The position numbers were made by a program, and so were the translations under genes. A model generated the notes under the pieces. It was given only the letters and a program-made list of their open reading frames with translations. It was not told the DNA's origin and made no database searches. This document shows positions 32,021 to 44,200 of a DNA stretch of 64,000 bases, piece by piece. Position 1 is the first letter of the stretch; every line of letters starts with the position of its first letter. This DNA comes from Notospermus geniculatus (lineage: Eukaryota; Nemertea; Pilidiophora; Heteronemertea; Lineidae), in NCBI GenBank assembly GCA_002633025.1, contig NMRB01000170.1:477994-541993 (forward strand). Reading direction: 5' to 3'.

Positions 32021-32026
32021 TTTATA
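32021..32026 (-). promoter_or_regulatory. TATA box of copy B
   Basis: On the coding strand the sequence reads GACTTATAAAGC, about 50 bp before the ATG at 31972. The short distance fits a core promoter with a short 5' UTR. Copy C has the same box at 44551-44556. Copy A has lost it. Confidence 0.6.
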
Positions 32027-33779
32027 AGTCTGATCGTGTCTTCAGTTGGGATGTAACCTTGTGATGCAAATGCAACATAAAAGTTCAAGGGTCGTTACCG
32101 ATTGGCTCCCTAGGAACGATATTGTGATCATCCTTCGGCAAATGAGAAGGTAAACACATTTGAATTTGAATATTTGATTACTCGGGATATGCAGCCAGCT
32201 GCTGGTTCATGTTAGCTCACCTTCATTAGAATTTAATGACGAGAGCTTTGTTAACATCCGGCACAAGGTCGTGTAAGCAACAATTTCGATTCGATTAGTT
32301 CCTGAACTGACCAAAACACTTACTGGTAAAGGGAATATTTCTGCTATTGACAATAGTTCACCTCAAGCACCTAACAAGCATCGCATTATTCCCATCCCGG
32401 GTTTCCATATTAAACCGTCTGAATCAACTGCATCCACCATCCCCTGGGCAATTGAAAAATGTCGGTAAACAAGAACAAGAAAGACTATTGATTTGCGACA
32501 TTCTTCTTTAGATGTAGTTTGTTGGCGTGGGATAATTCTATTTGCCCAGTTGTGTGTGTTGACTAATTTCAAGTCTATTCTGTACACAATGAAGTGAAGG
32601 AAACTATGAGAAAGGCATACCGTTGGTAAAAATCATAAATTTCTAAATTTAAGATTTTTCAAATTTTACCAGCGATTTATGGTATCAGGGCTGTCATTGT
32701 TCGTGGTTATCTTGAGTGTCGCCACGACCAACACATCAGAAACATCGATACTGGCTTTTTACCTCTCAGTCTGTAGCCTTGTGGGCTGGAGGGTATTGGC
32801 AGAACGCAGGGGATCCGTCTGGCCGGTCGGCCGGCCGGCCGTCTGTCGGTCCATCCATCCGGCGTCAACGTTTCCATTTCTGCGCAATATCTGACGAACA
32901 CAGACTGGGTTCACCTAAAGGATGATTTCTTTCGAAAAGGAATAAAGTATAAAGTAGTCTGTAAGTGGTAACAGGCCCTGCAAAGAGTGCCACATTATTT
33001 TCCCGTTTCTCAATGCTTCCCCGGATTGTGTTGGCAATGACACGAAGAGAGCACCGAACAAAAGGATGTTTTGTCTACACCCAAGACTACACCTGAAAAC
33101 AGGCATTATTTTATCCTCACGAACATGTTGCACTTGAACATGCGAGCCTTTTGAAATCGAAGTTGGCGCCCATAAGTCAAATCAATACCTCAAGTATATT
33201 ACAACTTTAACATGTTTCATGTGCCGACGTCTGAATCAACTGCATTCCGTATCAGCATTGTTAACTGAACAATCCAAGTACGGTATTAAACAGAAGTAGG
33301 GCATTATCAGCTGATTTCCTTTGTTGGCATTTTACACCGTGTAAATGGCGTACCCTTCAATTGGTATTGAATAACCTCACCCTGCGTTCATTCTATAGGC
33401 CTACACTCCTGACAGCTGAATAGGCAGTTGGACACCTCTAGGCTACCCTTCATGATTGAGAGATGGATGGTGAGGCTATTCCAGCCACAACCGCAGGGCC
33501 TACTTCTGAAATTTCCTGACTTGCTATGTACATGTAGATGTACATAGCTTCTTGGATCGTGCATGTACGTTACAAATTTCGGCCTGATGTTTGGTCCATT
33601 CTAAAATATTAAATGAATGGTGACTGAGAAGGGCCGTAGCTCTGCTTGGGACGAATAAAGAAGTTAAACGTTGAAGTTTTGGGTTTATGATGATATCAAC
33701 CACGGAAGAGGTGTAATCCAACTTCACTTTAACCTCGTTCTGTCTTGGAACCTTTCAATAGAACTTAGAGGAGCTGGGG

Positions 33780-33877
33780 CTTGTTTCATAAAGTGACATT
33801 AAGCTAATGGTACCATTAATTCAATGCATTCTCCATTTGGTTAAAGGTACCATTCGCTTAAAGTCACTTTATGAGGC
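33780..33877. mobile_element. Palindromic MITE (TTTCATAAAGTGACATTAAGC ends), unit 2 copy
   Basis: The left end TTTCATAAAGTGAC is mirrored by GTCACTTTATGAGGCC around a GGTACCATT inverted core. The second copy is at 47193-47292. Confidence 0.65.
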
Positions 33878-33889
33878 CTACACCTGGAT

Positions 33890-34000
33890 GGAATGTGGCA
33901 AGGTCGGCAAAGAGATCTGGATTCAAACCTCGGAACCCATGACAGCTGGCCAGAGACCCGAGCACTAGTCCACCGTGGCGCCATCGGGAAGGCCGACTCG
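33890..34000 (-). repeat. tRNA-like SINE fragment, unit 2 copy
   Basis: The minus strand has GGCGCCACGGTGGACTAGTG and GAGGTTTGAATCC, resembling tRNA A and B boxes. The paralogue at 47315-47425 is more complete. No SINE tail was identified. Confidence 0.4.
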
Positions 34001-34320
34001 CACCTGGTTATATTCATCTGATCGCTGATTGGACGGACCTACTGTGTGTTGGCTTTATTTCCATTGTTATTGGTCGATCGATGGCAGAATGTTCAAATGA
34101 AAACATTCATTCAAAGCTAATATGCTAGGCGTAGGCGTATATACATGTAGGTTCCGAATATCTATACACAGTAATAAAAAACACAAGAAGTATGCTGCAT
34201 CGCGTTTATTCCTACTTGAAATTACACATAACTGCTTCGGAACATTGGCATAAAGAAACGCTTTGTATTGTTCACACTTTGCCGACAAAGTACATTGTGT
34301 ATTTCATTTCTTATTCTTAA

Positions 34321-34571
34321 AGGAGCTCGACGTCCAAGTTGTAAACAAACTGGTTTGTTTACAAACAGTGGCCAGCAAACTAGTTTTATTCCTTCGTGAA
34401 GGTGGCAGCACCAGTAGCGCCCCGTGATCGTTAAACTGGTGCCCGGTCCAATGCAACTCATTCACGATATTCACGTCAGTTCATATCACCGACAATAGGT
34501 GGCAGCACCGCAGGCGTCGCGTGGATAGAGAACCAGTGAGTGAGTGTTTACAACTTGGACGTCCAGCTCCT
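34321..34571. mobile_element. piggyBac-like MITE, diverged copy with empty site
   Basis: Ends AGGAGCTCGACGTCCAAGTT and complement, with TTAA at 34317-34320 and 34572-34575. The paralogous site near 47748 reads TTATTCTTAATTC with a single TTAA and no element. This directly shows insertion at TTAA after or during divergence of the two segments. Confidence 0.85.
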
Positions 34572-35572
34572 TTAATTCTATTCTTGGAAGTTGTAGTCCC
34601 TTTGAACAACTAGTCCTAATCTAATTTCCTCCCGGCCCGGGCTGTTTATCCTTCCTGGTCTTCACCTGTGAGTAGAAAACAAAATAAAAAGTCACCTTTA
34701 ATTGCACATTTAATGTATTTTCCAGTGATTTGTTTCCCCCAGTTGTTTGCCTCAGCAGCAACAAGCCGGACATCATCTCACAACCTATGTTACAAAACAA
34801 CAACGACGTCTGTAATCTTTCATCAGCAAAGAGGCTCAACTCAGATCATGGTTTACTTATCAATCCTACATACCTATTCACACTCAGGTACATCACACGT
34901 TTCCCATTTCATGCTCTTGTCGATATAACACCAAAGAGTATCGTCAAGATCCGGATTCCTGCAGTAATTCTTCGCATCAGCGAAAGTCTCTTCAGGCATG
35001 TTCTTTGCCGTGTTTATTCGTGATTGTTTGGTCCAATCGATACAAGTGCGTCCATTTTTGGTCCTACTCAGCGTCCCAGCGTAATCGATTCCTCGAGTGC
35101 CCTTGTCGTGGCATTTGGCCTTGCCTAAAATTTGGGGATTGAAGGAGAAACGATGCATTCAAGTATACACAATATTAAGGACTGATCTAAATGTCTTGTG
35201 TATTGTACATCGTGCAGTGTTAGGAAACTGCCAATGGTGAACAAACTGATGTTCGTTATATAACTTAATTTACTAGTTTACACCAAAACAGATTTTTGTT
35301 CACATTAGTTCCTAGACAGTTGCCAAAAAATTTACAAGCACGCGTATGATTTTTTGCCAGACGTAACACCCTAAAAGTTTGAACACGTACTGTACTGTAC
35401 TGGTACTTGCACTTTGCAAGCTGGGAGAATGACTCTGAAATCTTTCTATAGTTCATATGTTTTTTTTTCATGGGAAGTTCGATATTAGCCATGCTTTTCT
35501 TTTCGATAACTTTTTTTTCGGTGAGGCAAAACGCGGCAGTGATTGGTCTCGTGGCGTGCACGAACTACTTAC

Positions 35573-35845
35573 ACATTGGTATATCGCAGAAATCCCAGCG
35601 TTTGTTTTTGTCAGTTGTATAACACCAGGGCCTTTTTTCACTAGTAGATCCAGTGGGGTTTCGGCAGAAATTTTCAGCATCGTCGAGGGTCTTGTCAGGA
35701 AGCTCTGATGCACGTACGTTATGGTTGTGAGGTGTCTTGGTGTTCCAGGACTGACAGATGTATTTGCCGACTGTTGTTCGCTTGAATCCCTTGTACTCAG
35801 AGCCCTTCTCCGTCAGCCTGCATGTGGTCGGGTTCTTGATTAAAG
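35573..35845 (-). CDS. D' kringle 1 exon
   Basis: Encodes TCRLTEKGSEYKGFKRTT ... CQSWNTKTPHNHNV ... AENFCRNPTGS ... PWCYTTDKNKRWDFCDIPMC. All kringle cysteines are present. The first Asp of the usual lysine-binding pair is replaced (NPTG instead of NPDxD). Confidence 0.75.
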
Positions 35846-36220
35846 CTGAAAAAAGGTAAAGCATTTCTAAGATACCGGTAATGTACAAGATGTTCATATC
35901 ATGCCCAATCCAAGGAGGCCCAACCCTGTCAGCAGATTGAATTTTGTAATACACATACACTGTACAGGCCCCACTACAATTCTTTACAGTCAGGAAAATT
36001 CAGGTTCAATTCCAATAACTATACTTTTGGCAGAGAGTTCAAATATCCATACAGAACTGTTTATTGTTGCTTCATTTCTGTGGCTGTCCCAATAGGCCTA
36101 ACTATGTACATTGTACATGTATGGAAGTCCTCTCCCTCAAAAGGCTGCAGATTCTTCATCTTGAAATACCAGAGCCTGCTATAACTTCGTCTTCGGACAG
36201 AGCACCTTTCAAAGTACCTA

Positions 36221-36496
36221 GTGAGTTTGAGAAACCATACGTTAACGCTAACGCTAATTACGTCAAAATGACGTCACTCCCCGAAGAAATACAGCAGATT
36301 CGTTCGATGTGACGTCAAAATGATGTCAATAATGTTAGCGTTAGCGTTAACGTATGGTTTCTTAACCTCACTAACGCTAACGTTATTGACATCATTTTGA
36401 CGTCACATCGAATGAATCTGTTGTATTTCTTCGGGGAGTGACGTCATTTTGACGTAATTAGCGTTAGCGTTAACACGTATGGTTTCTTAAACTCAC
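36221..36496. mobile_element. Large double palindrome with CRE-like TGACGTCA words
   Basis: Two arms of about 135 bp in inverted orientation, each itself bounded by GTTAACGCTAACGCTAA-type inverted ends. TGACGTCA or one-base variants occur several times. Absent from the paralogous interval near 48990-49030, so it is an insertion specific to unit 2. Confidence 0.7.
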
Positions 36497-36540
36497 TGCC
36501 CCTCCATTGTATTCAACGGACACACACCGACGAATGGCAT

Positions 36541-36669
36541 CCGATCCAATGGGTCATATGAATAAAGACTAGCAAATGCTTTTACTTCAGATTTGTACAG
36601 CATTGCCTAGTGCATTTGTATTGCAAAATTCAAGTAAAAGCATTTACTAGCCGTTATTCATATGACCCA
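36541..36669. mobile_element. Palindromic MITE (GGGTCATATGAATAAAGACTAG ends)
   Basis: The left end GGGTCATATGAATAA is mirrored by TTATTCATATGACCC, with inner arms CAAATGCTTTTACTT/AAGTAAAAGCATTT. Not present in unit 3. Confidence 0.65.
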
Positions 36670-37919
36670 ATATTAGGGCCTATACATGAAGGTCATTTTT
36701 CGGGTCATGATTCCTTAGCTTTGTAATATTGATTCCCCACCAAGTGGTAGGAACATTCTTACAGTATATTATTCCAGTGGACAAAGGTGCACGAATCTTT
36801 CGAAAGGGAGCCTGCCAACAGGCTGAACACACATTATATTTTAGGCTACTTACGATTGATTCGGCTTGGTTGAGGGGGATTCTTGCCTGTCGAGAGATGA
36901 ATTACAGTCACTCAGAGTGAAAGCTATGATTCATGTAGCAAGTAGCGTTTGTGCATTTGCTCAATCGTCCAAATAATACTTTGTCAATCCAGGTAGGCCT
37001 GCAGTGCATAAACGTATGTACATGTACATGTACCTCACAATAAGACACTTTTCATACCCATGTCTCCATGCGAGTAGGCGGGAGAAATTGACTGAGCCAT
37101 CCCTTGGCATTAACGAAGCATATCGGTAAAGGAAGAATTAACTGAAGCGCAACGTTGGCATACAAAATGACATGAACGTTTCTGTGGTTTCAGGTGTATG
37201 TAACATGTTGATACAAAAAATAAAGTTATACAAACCGAACGGACACTGATTACACAGTTTGGGACATAGGGAAGGATAGTTGGCATACTCGATGCACAGG
37301 TCAGCCGAGACGCATGTCTCCGAGGATTCACTGTCTATCTTGGCGCAGTTAACTGAAATAAAGGAACCGTACAACAGTCAGTTAGACAATATTGGGTGCA
37401 GCTGGGAGCCACGGCGATCATATAAACCGATAAAAAGGAGTGTCCCATCATTATGCCCCAGTCTCTTGAATAAAATACATGTAGGGGGCCTACAAGGTAA
37501 GGATGGAGCAGTGCTGAAAAATGCTTCTACTTTTTGATACAGAGCGATGTCGATTTACATTCGCTATTTTTATTTTTCAAATCTGTGCACACGTGGTACA
37601 CCACAGTCACACACTCGGACCCGTAATCTAACGAATCGTTAAAATTTTTGTCCAGGTTTTCAATGCAGAAGGAATGAAATGAGTAAAGGTTTACTTACTC
37701 TCACAGCGCGGACTGTCTTTAAACCAAGGGAAGTCGGGGCACTTGCACGTGCATGTTGATACATCCAAGGTACCGGTGTTGTAGCATACCGTATTGGGAC
37801 ACACTGAAACAGCAGATTACATCCCAGACCTAGTAAAGCCTGGGTCACAAATGCCACCGGGCGCCGTACGATTTTCCCCACCCAGCGGCTTGCTGTGGAT
37901 TTTTGAGACTGAAACTCAG

Positions 37920-37945
37920 ATCGATGGGGGGGGGGGGGGGGTCCA
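37920..37945. other. Poly(G) tract at duplication junction
   Basis: A run of about 17 G directly precedes TCCATGGAA. The same sequence after a run of about 13 G begins the homologous segment at 28490. To the left of 37920 the two loci are unrelated. Confidence 0.75.
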
Positions 37946-40058
37946 TGGAAAGACCTGTCTGCGAGCAGGATGACAAACGGTGGTCGTAAGGGTGAAGGGA
38001 GCGTAGTTCGAAGGGCGGAGTGACCGGAGGCCTTGATTAGTCAAGATGCGTCACATCTACAAATGTAGTAACGAAATCGCTTCTCTGGTGAGTTTAAGTT
38101 AATTTATTGATCTGTTGATGAAATGGTGTTACTTACCCACTGATAAGCATGGCATGATCATGTTTCGGGCAACAACGGAGTTTTTCTTGCCGCCATGTCC
38201 TGAATGCACTTAATGAATTGCCTGCTTGTAGGTCGCCATTAGTTGCGTAATCTGAAGTTACGGCTGATTTGGAAGCGGACTAAGCGAAGAGAAAAATACA
38301 ATCACATAAAGTTCTACGGTATTTTTTAGCCTGTTAATTGAAGAACTTTGATTTTGAAGTTTTGTTCGACTTTCTCCTCACTGCAGTTTCTGGTATTTTG
38401 TACATGTATACGGCAAGGAATACGGCAAGTAATATTCAGAATGACCCCAAGTGTGCATGGGTTGGTTGGTGCAGTGCATTACCTCAGGTACGTAGGGCCA
38501 CAGGGTCCCATTAAGATCTCGGTCTGCTTGTTATCGAAGTACTGATATATTGTATATTGACATCCGGGAAGGTTCGTTAATTACTTACATCAAGAAAGAA
38601 AAAGCCCGAAACTTTCACGGTTATTTTGAAATCAGACTTGATGTTTGCAAAACGAAGATCCATCTGCAAAGAAATTGTACTTTCGTGTCTGAAAGATGAT
38701 ACTGCACACCTACCGGTATTTCAAAAAGCAGCTTGCCGTTCCCCCCTACCCCGGAAAATGAAGCTGGTGATCAATATTCAGCAAATATTGAGTGTGACAA
38801 AATCCTACTGACACTGAGAGCTTATTGAATGACATTTGGGGCTCATAGCTGTGACTTCTCTATACAGAAGTCTCTCTTGTTGACAAATGACGTCATTTGT
38901 CTCAAATCCTACGAACGTACCCCTACAACCAATAGAGCGTAGTATTCCTTAGCTTTTTCGACTGATGAAAATCTGAAAGAAAGATAAACCCACTTCTAAA
39001 TTTACTTTTACTGCTGAGTGGCGATTGTTCCACCTAAAGCAGGTTCCGCACAATTTCCATCTCAGTCTTCAGAACATGTTACCAAACTCACCAAAATGGA
39101 CTGACCGACATCAGAACATACTTTTAGTAGTTTCCCATTTCCAACTTGTCGAAGCATTTCACCCTTTACTCTGAGCCATGTTGGTTACCCACCTTTTATA
39201 AGCCTCGTAATCAACGACAGGCAATAGCTCGACTGTGTAAAGGGGTTTATCAGCGCGTGCCTCGATGGTGATGTTGGGTTCCGATCTTCTGTCGACGATG
39301 TCAAGTCCGGATCGCTTGGCCGCTGATGACTGCTCGGTATAAACGGGACCTACAGTAGAGCGAAGACAACAGGAAACGAAAATCTGGTGGTAAAGGCAAT
39401 TAGAAAGCAGCATGGGCAGCAATGAAGCTGTGGTCAGGAATAAGATACTGAAGTTTCGCCACATTATAAAAGATACATAGAACAGTTAGTAGTCCAACTT
39501 GCAAGCCAGGAACGGCTTGTGGATTTCACATGACCGACTACTCGCCGGCGTTGCTATCAGAATCAGGTCTGTGGCAACTTGGATATCTACCGTCATCAAT
39601 ATGACTTTCTATCTTTCTCCTGACCATAGTATGCTCCATTTCTCCATCAACGGCTCGCTTTCTCGATGCATCGTTTTCCTCGACGACTGGTTCCACGAGG
39701 ATCTCATGGTCTCTGTCATTAAGAATGCCACGCTGAAATCAACGAATCTTTGATGTAGTGAGATTTGCGCCACATGCTTGTCCCCAAGAATGAAGGACGA
39801 ATCTGTGAAAATTGACATATAAGTGTAACTAAGGGTGTGGTGTGCCTCAGGCTATTTGTGTTTAATTGAATTGATGTATTCTTACGATGCTCCTCCTGTA
39901 CAAGCCACTTTCGGTTCGTTCACTTTTCACAAGGAAGGCTCCTCCGTTTTCAACATCGTGGTATGCTTTCGAATCCTGAAGAAGAGAATGAGTTTTGAAT
40001 ATTAAACAAATCACTATCGAACCGCGTGGAAAATATTGGCCGACGGAAATGAGATACT

Positions 40059-40264
40059 GTAAACCGTGAAATTTTCGCGTGCGTTTTATTTTCGCGATTT
40101 TCGCGTTCAAGGGTCAAAACGCGAACATAAATCGCGCGAAAATTACTCTTCTTATTATTCTTTTGAAGCTGAATGGTTCCAATCGCGAATATTTATTCTT
40201 CGCGAATTCGTAGATCACCAAAATCGCGAACATTTAGCGTCGCGAAAATAACACGGTTTACAGT
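40059..40264. mobile_element. MITE with TACTGTAAACCGTG ends
   Basis: Inverted ends TACTGTAAACCGTG/CACGGTTTACAGTA enclose CGCGAAAAT-rich sequence. Copy B has the empty site GAAATGAGATAATGCAGAAG near 30607, giving a TA duplication as in Tc1/mariner elements. Confidence 0.8.
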
Positions 40265-40404
40265 AATGCAGAAGATGGTCACTTCACGAACAAATTTTGG
40301 CCGCATCTGCCGGATATTGGTCCAGGAGTTACATTGATGGGATTGATTCATATTTGAACTCGTCAATTGGTTTTGCCTGATCTATTTGGATTCGCTCTCA
40401 CAAA

Positions 40405-40570
40405 GGCCTGGGTCCGGTTGCACAGAAGTTGAAAAGATAAAAGTCTGTTAATTTAACTTTTCCTGTTAAAATCCCTAACTTGTTGTCAACTAACAAAACT
40501 AAAATTTTGGGATAAGTTAACACCAAGATAAACTAAGAGTGATTTTTAACTTTTGTGCAACCGGCCCCAG
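40405..40570. mobile_element. Palindromic MITE (GGTCCGGTTGCACAGAAG ends), unit 3 copy
   Basis: Same element and same position as 30770-30930. Confidence 0.65.
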
Positions 40571-40944
40571 ATTAATTGAGACACATCGACATCAGCCTGT
40601 ACTACACAGTGCTTCATATGCAACATGACAGCGAGCAATTCTACGGACTAATCAGAAAACGGGTGTGGAAAAAAATCTTCCTATCGGTCATTGCAGACAC
40701 AATCGCCATACTTACCAAATCTCGAACGTACAGCCTTTTCACTTTCCCATTACTATCAGTCGTGTATACTGGGGCATCCAGATTCATACTGTCCCGCCGA
40801 CGTAGATTCAAAACTTTCGACTCGCCGCTTCGGGTATTCAGTTGGATATTGAGCTCCTGCGGATGCTCCTCGGTAACAGGTCCAAGATCACGAATAGACA
40901 CCCGGTCATCCCCTGAAGTCAAGTGGAATGATTCTAAATGTAGA

Positions 40945-42065
40945 CAAGCCTGGTGGCTACAGGGCTCACTAAGTGGAGGGTTTATGAATGGGAGTAACAG
41001 AAAATAGATGGACAATTCGAATACTAATTGGTTGTATCACTTTATCATAATCATCATCATCCACATGTCTAGGCCTGCCTATAAGTTCCTATTTTCTCAG
41101 GAAGTTGGATTTGACGGTTAATGATTAAATGGATTCTAGCCAAGAAAGTACCCCTCTCCAAACACAGTCAATGACTCATCAATAAAGCAACAGACCCTTT
41201 ACCGCAGGATATTCAAAAGACAAACAGAAACACACACTCCCTCAAAATTTCTTCGCCGCTGGTCAGATGCTAGTAATAACAATTCACTATACACAGTGAT
41301 ACACATCGCCAAATATAAATAAAAGTGACCTAATTACCGCACGCAAGCTCCATGTAGCGTAATCCGTGCACAAGCGACCAGGTATCGTTTGGCTAGTCTT
41401 GCGTTCTCGGGAAAAAATCCGTCGATTCGGTGTTATTTTTCTCCACAACGACGTTATGATCAAATCAAACGGACTGACAACAAAATTTAATGACCACTTG
41501 AAGAATTTTTGGACCTAAGTTCCGTACACAATTCAACCCATCTAACTCACGATAGTGCAAATCAAATTCGGCCTATTTTCGTCATCCACAGACCCAACTC
41601 ATTTCTCATTGCCAGGAAGGAAATCCAGCCTCACGCACGATACGCATCCGCTTTTTCAGCCCACAAAAACCCTAATATCTCAAAAACTATGTAACGTATC
41701 AAAATTTCGTTGATCTCAGACAAAACTACATACAATTCACCGAATATATATACCATGATCAATAAGATTGGACAAAACATGGCTCCACAATCGGATGGAA
41801 ACGAAAAATCAGACACGAAAATAAGGGTCACTTAGGGCCGATTTTATAAACGATGGCTAAGATAACCATCGGGTTTCATCACCTCATAGTTGACAAACTG
41901 TTTGCTAACCGAAATAAAATTTTCGATTTTATGAATCGTTGATAGCCAAACATTCTAACAATACAAATGTTTACTTTGATTAATTAACGGTTTCCAGAAC
42001 AGCCGATGGTTAAACCGAGCTTTATCTTAGCTATCGTTTATAAAATCGGCCCTTAGTGAGCCAAT
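40945..42065. mobile_element. Insertion of about 1.1 kb in copy C intron 1
   Basis: Copy B is continuous across this point (AATGTAGATATTCTCG near 31292). Here AATGTAGA is followed by unrelated sequence that ends TTAGTGAGCCAATATTCTCG. GGCTCACTAAG near 40963 and CTTAGTGAGCC near 42053 are inverted. Inside, a hairpin at 41836-42053 has ends GGGCCGATTTTATAAACGATGG. Confidence 0.6.
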
Positions 42066-42383
42066 ATTCTCGTCCGTCCAAATGCTTCACTCGCAGGTGT
42101 AGTCAGTATCAGCGGCTATCGTCGGTCGTAGTCGGATTTTATATCGCAAAAAAATGTAATAATTCAGAATTTCTACCACTCAGGTCAAAAATGAGAGTAG
42201 CGTCTATGTATAACAATTGTGTAAATAACTACATGTATAATAGCCTACCCTGTAACAAAAACTAATAAATCGAATGATTACGTGTAGTCAACCAATCGCT
42301 TACGAGTTTCTTTGAAGTTTTCTACGAAAGCTACCAATCAATTCCTTTTTTACATTCGATTCATTATATCAGCCAATAGCCTG

Positions 42384-42732
42384 GGGCCGTATGCATAAAA
42401 CATCTTAAGTGGAAAATTTCCCTTAAACTATTGTTCCAAACAAAAGATAAGGGAAATTTTACACTTAAAGGAGTTAGACGCCGAAGTTGTAAACACTCAC
42501 TCACTGGTTCGCTATCCACGGACGCCTGCGGTGCTGCCACCTATTGTCGGTGATATGTACTGACGTGAATATCGTGAGTGAGTTGCATCGGACCGGGAAC
42601 CAGTCTAACGATCACGGGTGCTGCCACCTGCACGAAGGAATAAAACTAGTTTGCCGACCATATTTGTAAACAAACCAGCTTGTTTACAACTTCGGCGTCT
42701 AACTCGTTTAAGATGTTTTATGCATACGGCCC
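42384..42732. mobile_element. Palindromic MITE with a piggyBac-like MITE nested inside
   Basis: The outer element has GGGGCCGTATGCATAAAAC ends. A 239-bp TTAA element (42469-42707) has inserted in its right half, duplicating TTAA at 42465-42468 and 42708-42711. Confidence 0.8.
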
Positions 42733-42735
42733 CTG

Positions 42736-43990
42736 GGGCCGTATTCATAAACGTTCTTAACTTAGTCATGAATAAACGCTAAGTATAATACTTAGCTAGT
42801 CATGATACTTATGTTGGTATTCATAAAAGGCCTTAGTGTGACACACAGCTAAGTATGATCCCTAGATTCAGGCATCATGCTTATCATTCAGCGTAAGTTG
42901 TTCCCAGTGAATGAAATCACATTTCAATTGTTATTTTGTCATTTTTCTGTGGTTTGGCCGCTCGCCATGGGGTTGTGGTTGACCAATCTTATGCAACTCC
43001 TGCCGTGAGGGTGTGTTATACCTGCCATTCTCGGTCAAATGTTTTGATCAAATTTTTTTGACGAAGATTTTGGTCAAACTTTGTAGTTCGTAGCCGCCCG
43101 TCGTGCACAGTGGATAATTATATTTCATCAAATCTTATCGAATATGGCTCCCGGTCAGTCTAGATAATGACGGCTGCGGCTGCAATTGCTGCGGCAATGC
43201 CATTTTACAGAAAGAAGGAGCAGCGCCCAAAGAAGATTTGGGTTAAACAGACCAAAAGTATCGGTACATTCTCTAAATATGCATACAGTTCGGGTTCGGG
43301 TAGTGGAAACCCTGCTTATTAGGCCTTTGCACGTCAAACATGAAAATAAAATACATTTAATTTATGTCTTGACAGCTGTATAGAAATGGCTACTGTGACT
43401 CAAATGGTTGGTTAATCGCTCAGAAAAATATCCAACCCCGCCTCTCACGATGCCGTTTTTCTGAATCGTACTAAAATTCATAGGACCGGTTCTGCCAGGA
43501 AATCATTTCATCCAATTTTCCGTCGTTCACGATAAAACATTTTGGTCAATTTGGTATGGAGGCGTCGGCGAAGTCTAAACGAAAGGTTAACCTCACGGAG
43601 GCAGAAAAGTCCCGTCTCTGCGAAGATTGTGATAGTTATCTCAGGAAAATTTGGTTCAGCGTTGTCGAACAGACAACAACACGAGCCATCTATGGCAAAG
43701 AATAACCGTTCCCGATGGATTGCACGTCCTCTCACCAGTTCCTCCTGCGCAGCGAACATCAATGCGGTCATTTCGCACCATTGTCTTCAGCCAAATGAAC
43801 GATTCCCGACCGCACAGGTCCAACCTACTCAAAGTTAAGACACCTCGGGAGGTGTCTTAGATTTGAGTGTGATTTTGAGCATGATACTTAGGATAAGTAG
43901 TTTATTGAATACCACTTGTTCAGGACGATTCGCCTAAGTAAGAAGTTGAGTGTCATACTTTGACTTAAGTACGTTTATGAATACGGACCC
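42736..43990. mobile_element. Candidate PIF/Harbinger-derived element
   Basis: The ends read GGGGCCGTATTCATAAACGTTC and ACGTTTATGAATACGG. The plus strand near 43170 encodes MTAAAAIAAAMPFYRKKEQ followed by RPKKIWVKQTKSIGTFSKY, which resembles the N-terminus of Harbinger nucleases. Near 43556 it encodes SAKSKRKVNLTEAEKSRLC, like a Myb/SANT-type start. Both frames stop early, so it is a decayed or internally deleted element. The family assignment rests on short motifs only. Confidence 0.45.
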
Positions 43991-44057
43991 AGAAGAATAT
44001 TTTGTGTATGAGGCATTGTTTAATAGGTGTTGTGTGCGTCAGTGCATGGAGACGAAC

Positions 44058-44200
44058 TGCGACCTTATTCACAAAGCTCCCGTAACTTTAAGGGTACGCA
44101 AATCCTTTTTCAGGCTGATAGTGAACAATAGGTTGTCCGCAAAAGGACAATGGTTTGCGCACTCCCCTAAGTTACGGGAGCTTCGTGAATAAGGTCCCCT
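44058..44200. mobile_element. Palindromic MITE (GACCTTATTCACAAAGCTCCC ends)
   Basis: GACCTTATTCACAAAGCTCCC at the left is mirrored by GGGAGCTTCGTGAATAAGGTC. It is absent from the unit 2 paralogue near 31500. Confidence 0.7.

Larger units (their letters stand above)
31973..34873. other. Intergenic region between D' and copy B
   Basis: Carries the copy B promoter at its left, a palindromic element at about 33780-33877, a SINE-like block at about 33890-34000 and the MITE at 34321. AATAAA on the minus strand near 34205 could serve D'. No further coding exon seen. Confidence 0.55.
34874..37803 (-). pseudogene. CAP-kringle gene copy D', CAP domain missing
   Basis: Exons 37699-37803 (EGF-like), 37236-37352 (ShKT), 36854-36886 (linker KNPPQPSRIN), 35573-35845 (kringle 1) and 34874-35124 (kringle 2 with stop). 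All splice sites and frames are intact and match copy D exon for exon. No CAP exons or signal peptide lie upstream; homology to D ends near 37830, where copy C of the protease begins. The next upstream exon (38137-38279) ends in phase 2 and the EGF exon needs phase 1, so a simple in-frame fusion is excluded. It is a 5'-truncated duplicate unless a new promoter and start exist. Confidence 0.75.

Noticed and set aside
37803-38137. In-frame fusion of protease copy C to the D' EGF-kringle exons
   Set aside because: Exon 38137-38279 ends in phase 2 while the EGF exon begins in phase 1, so direct splicing would shift the frame.
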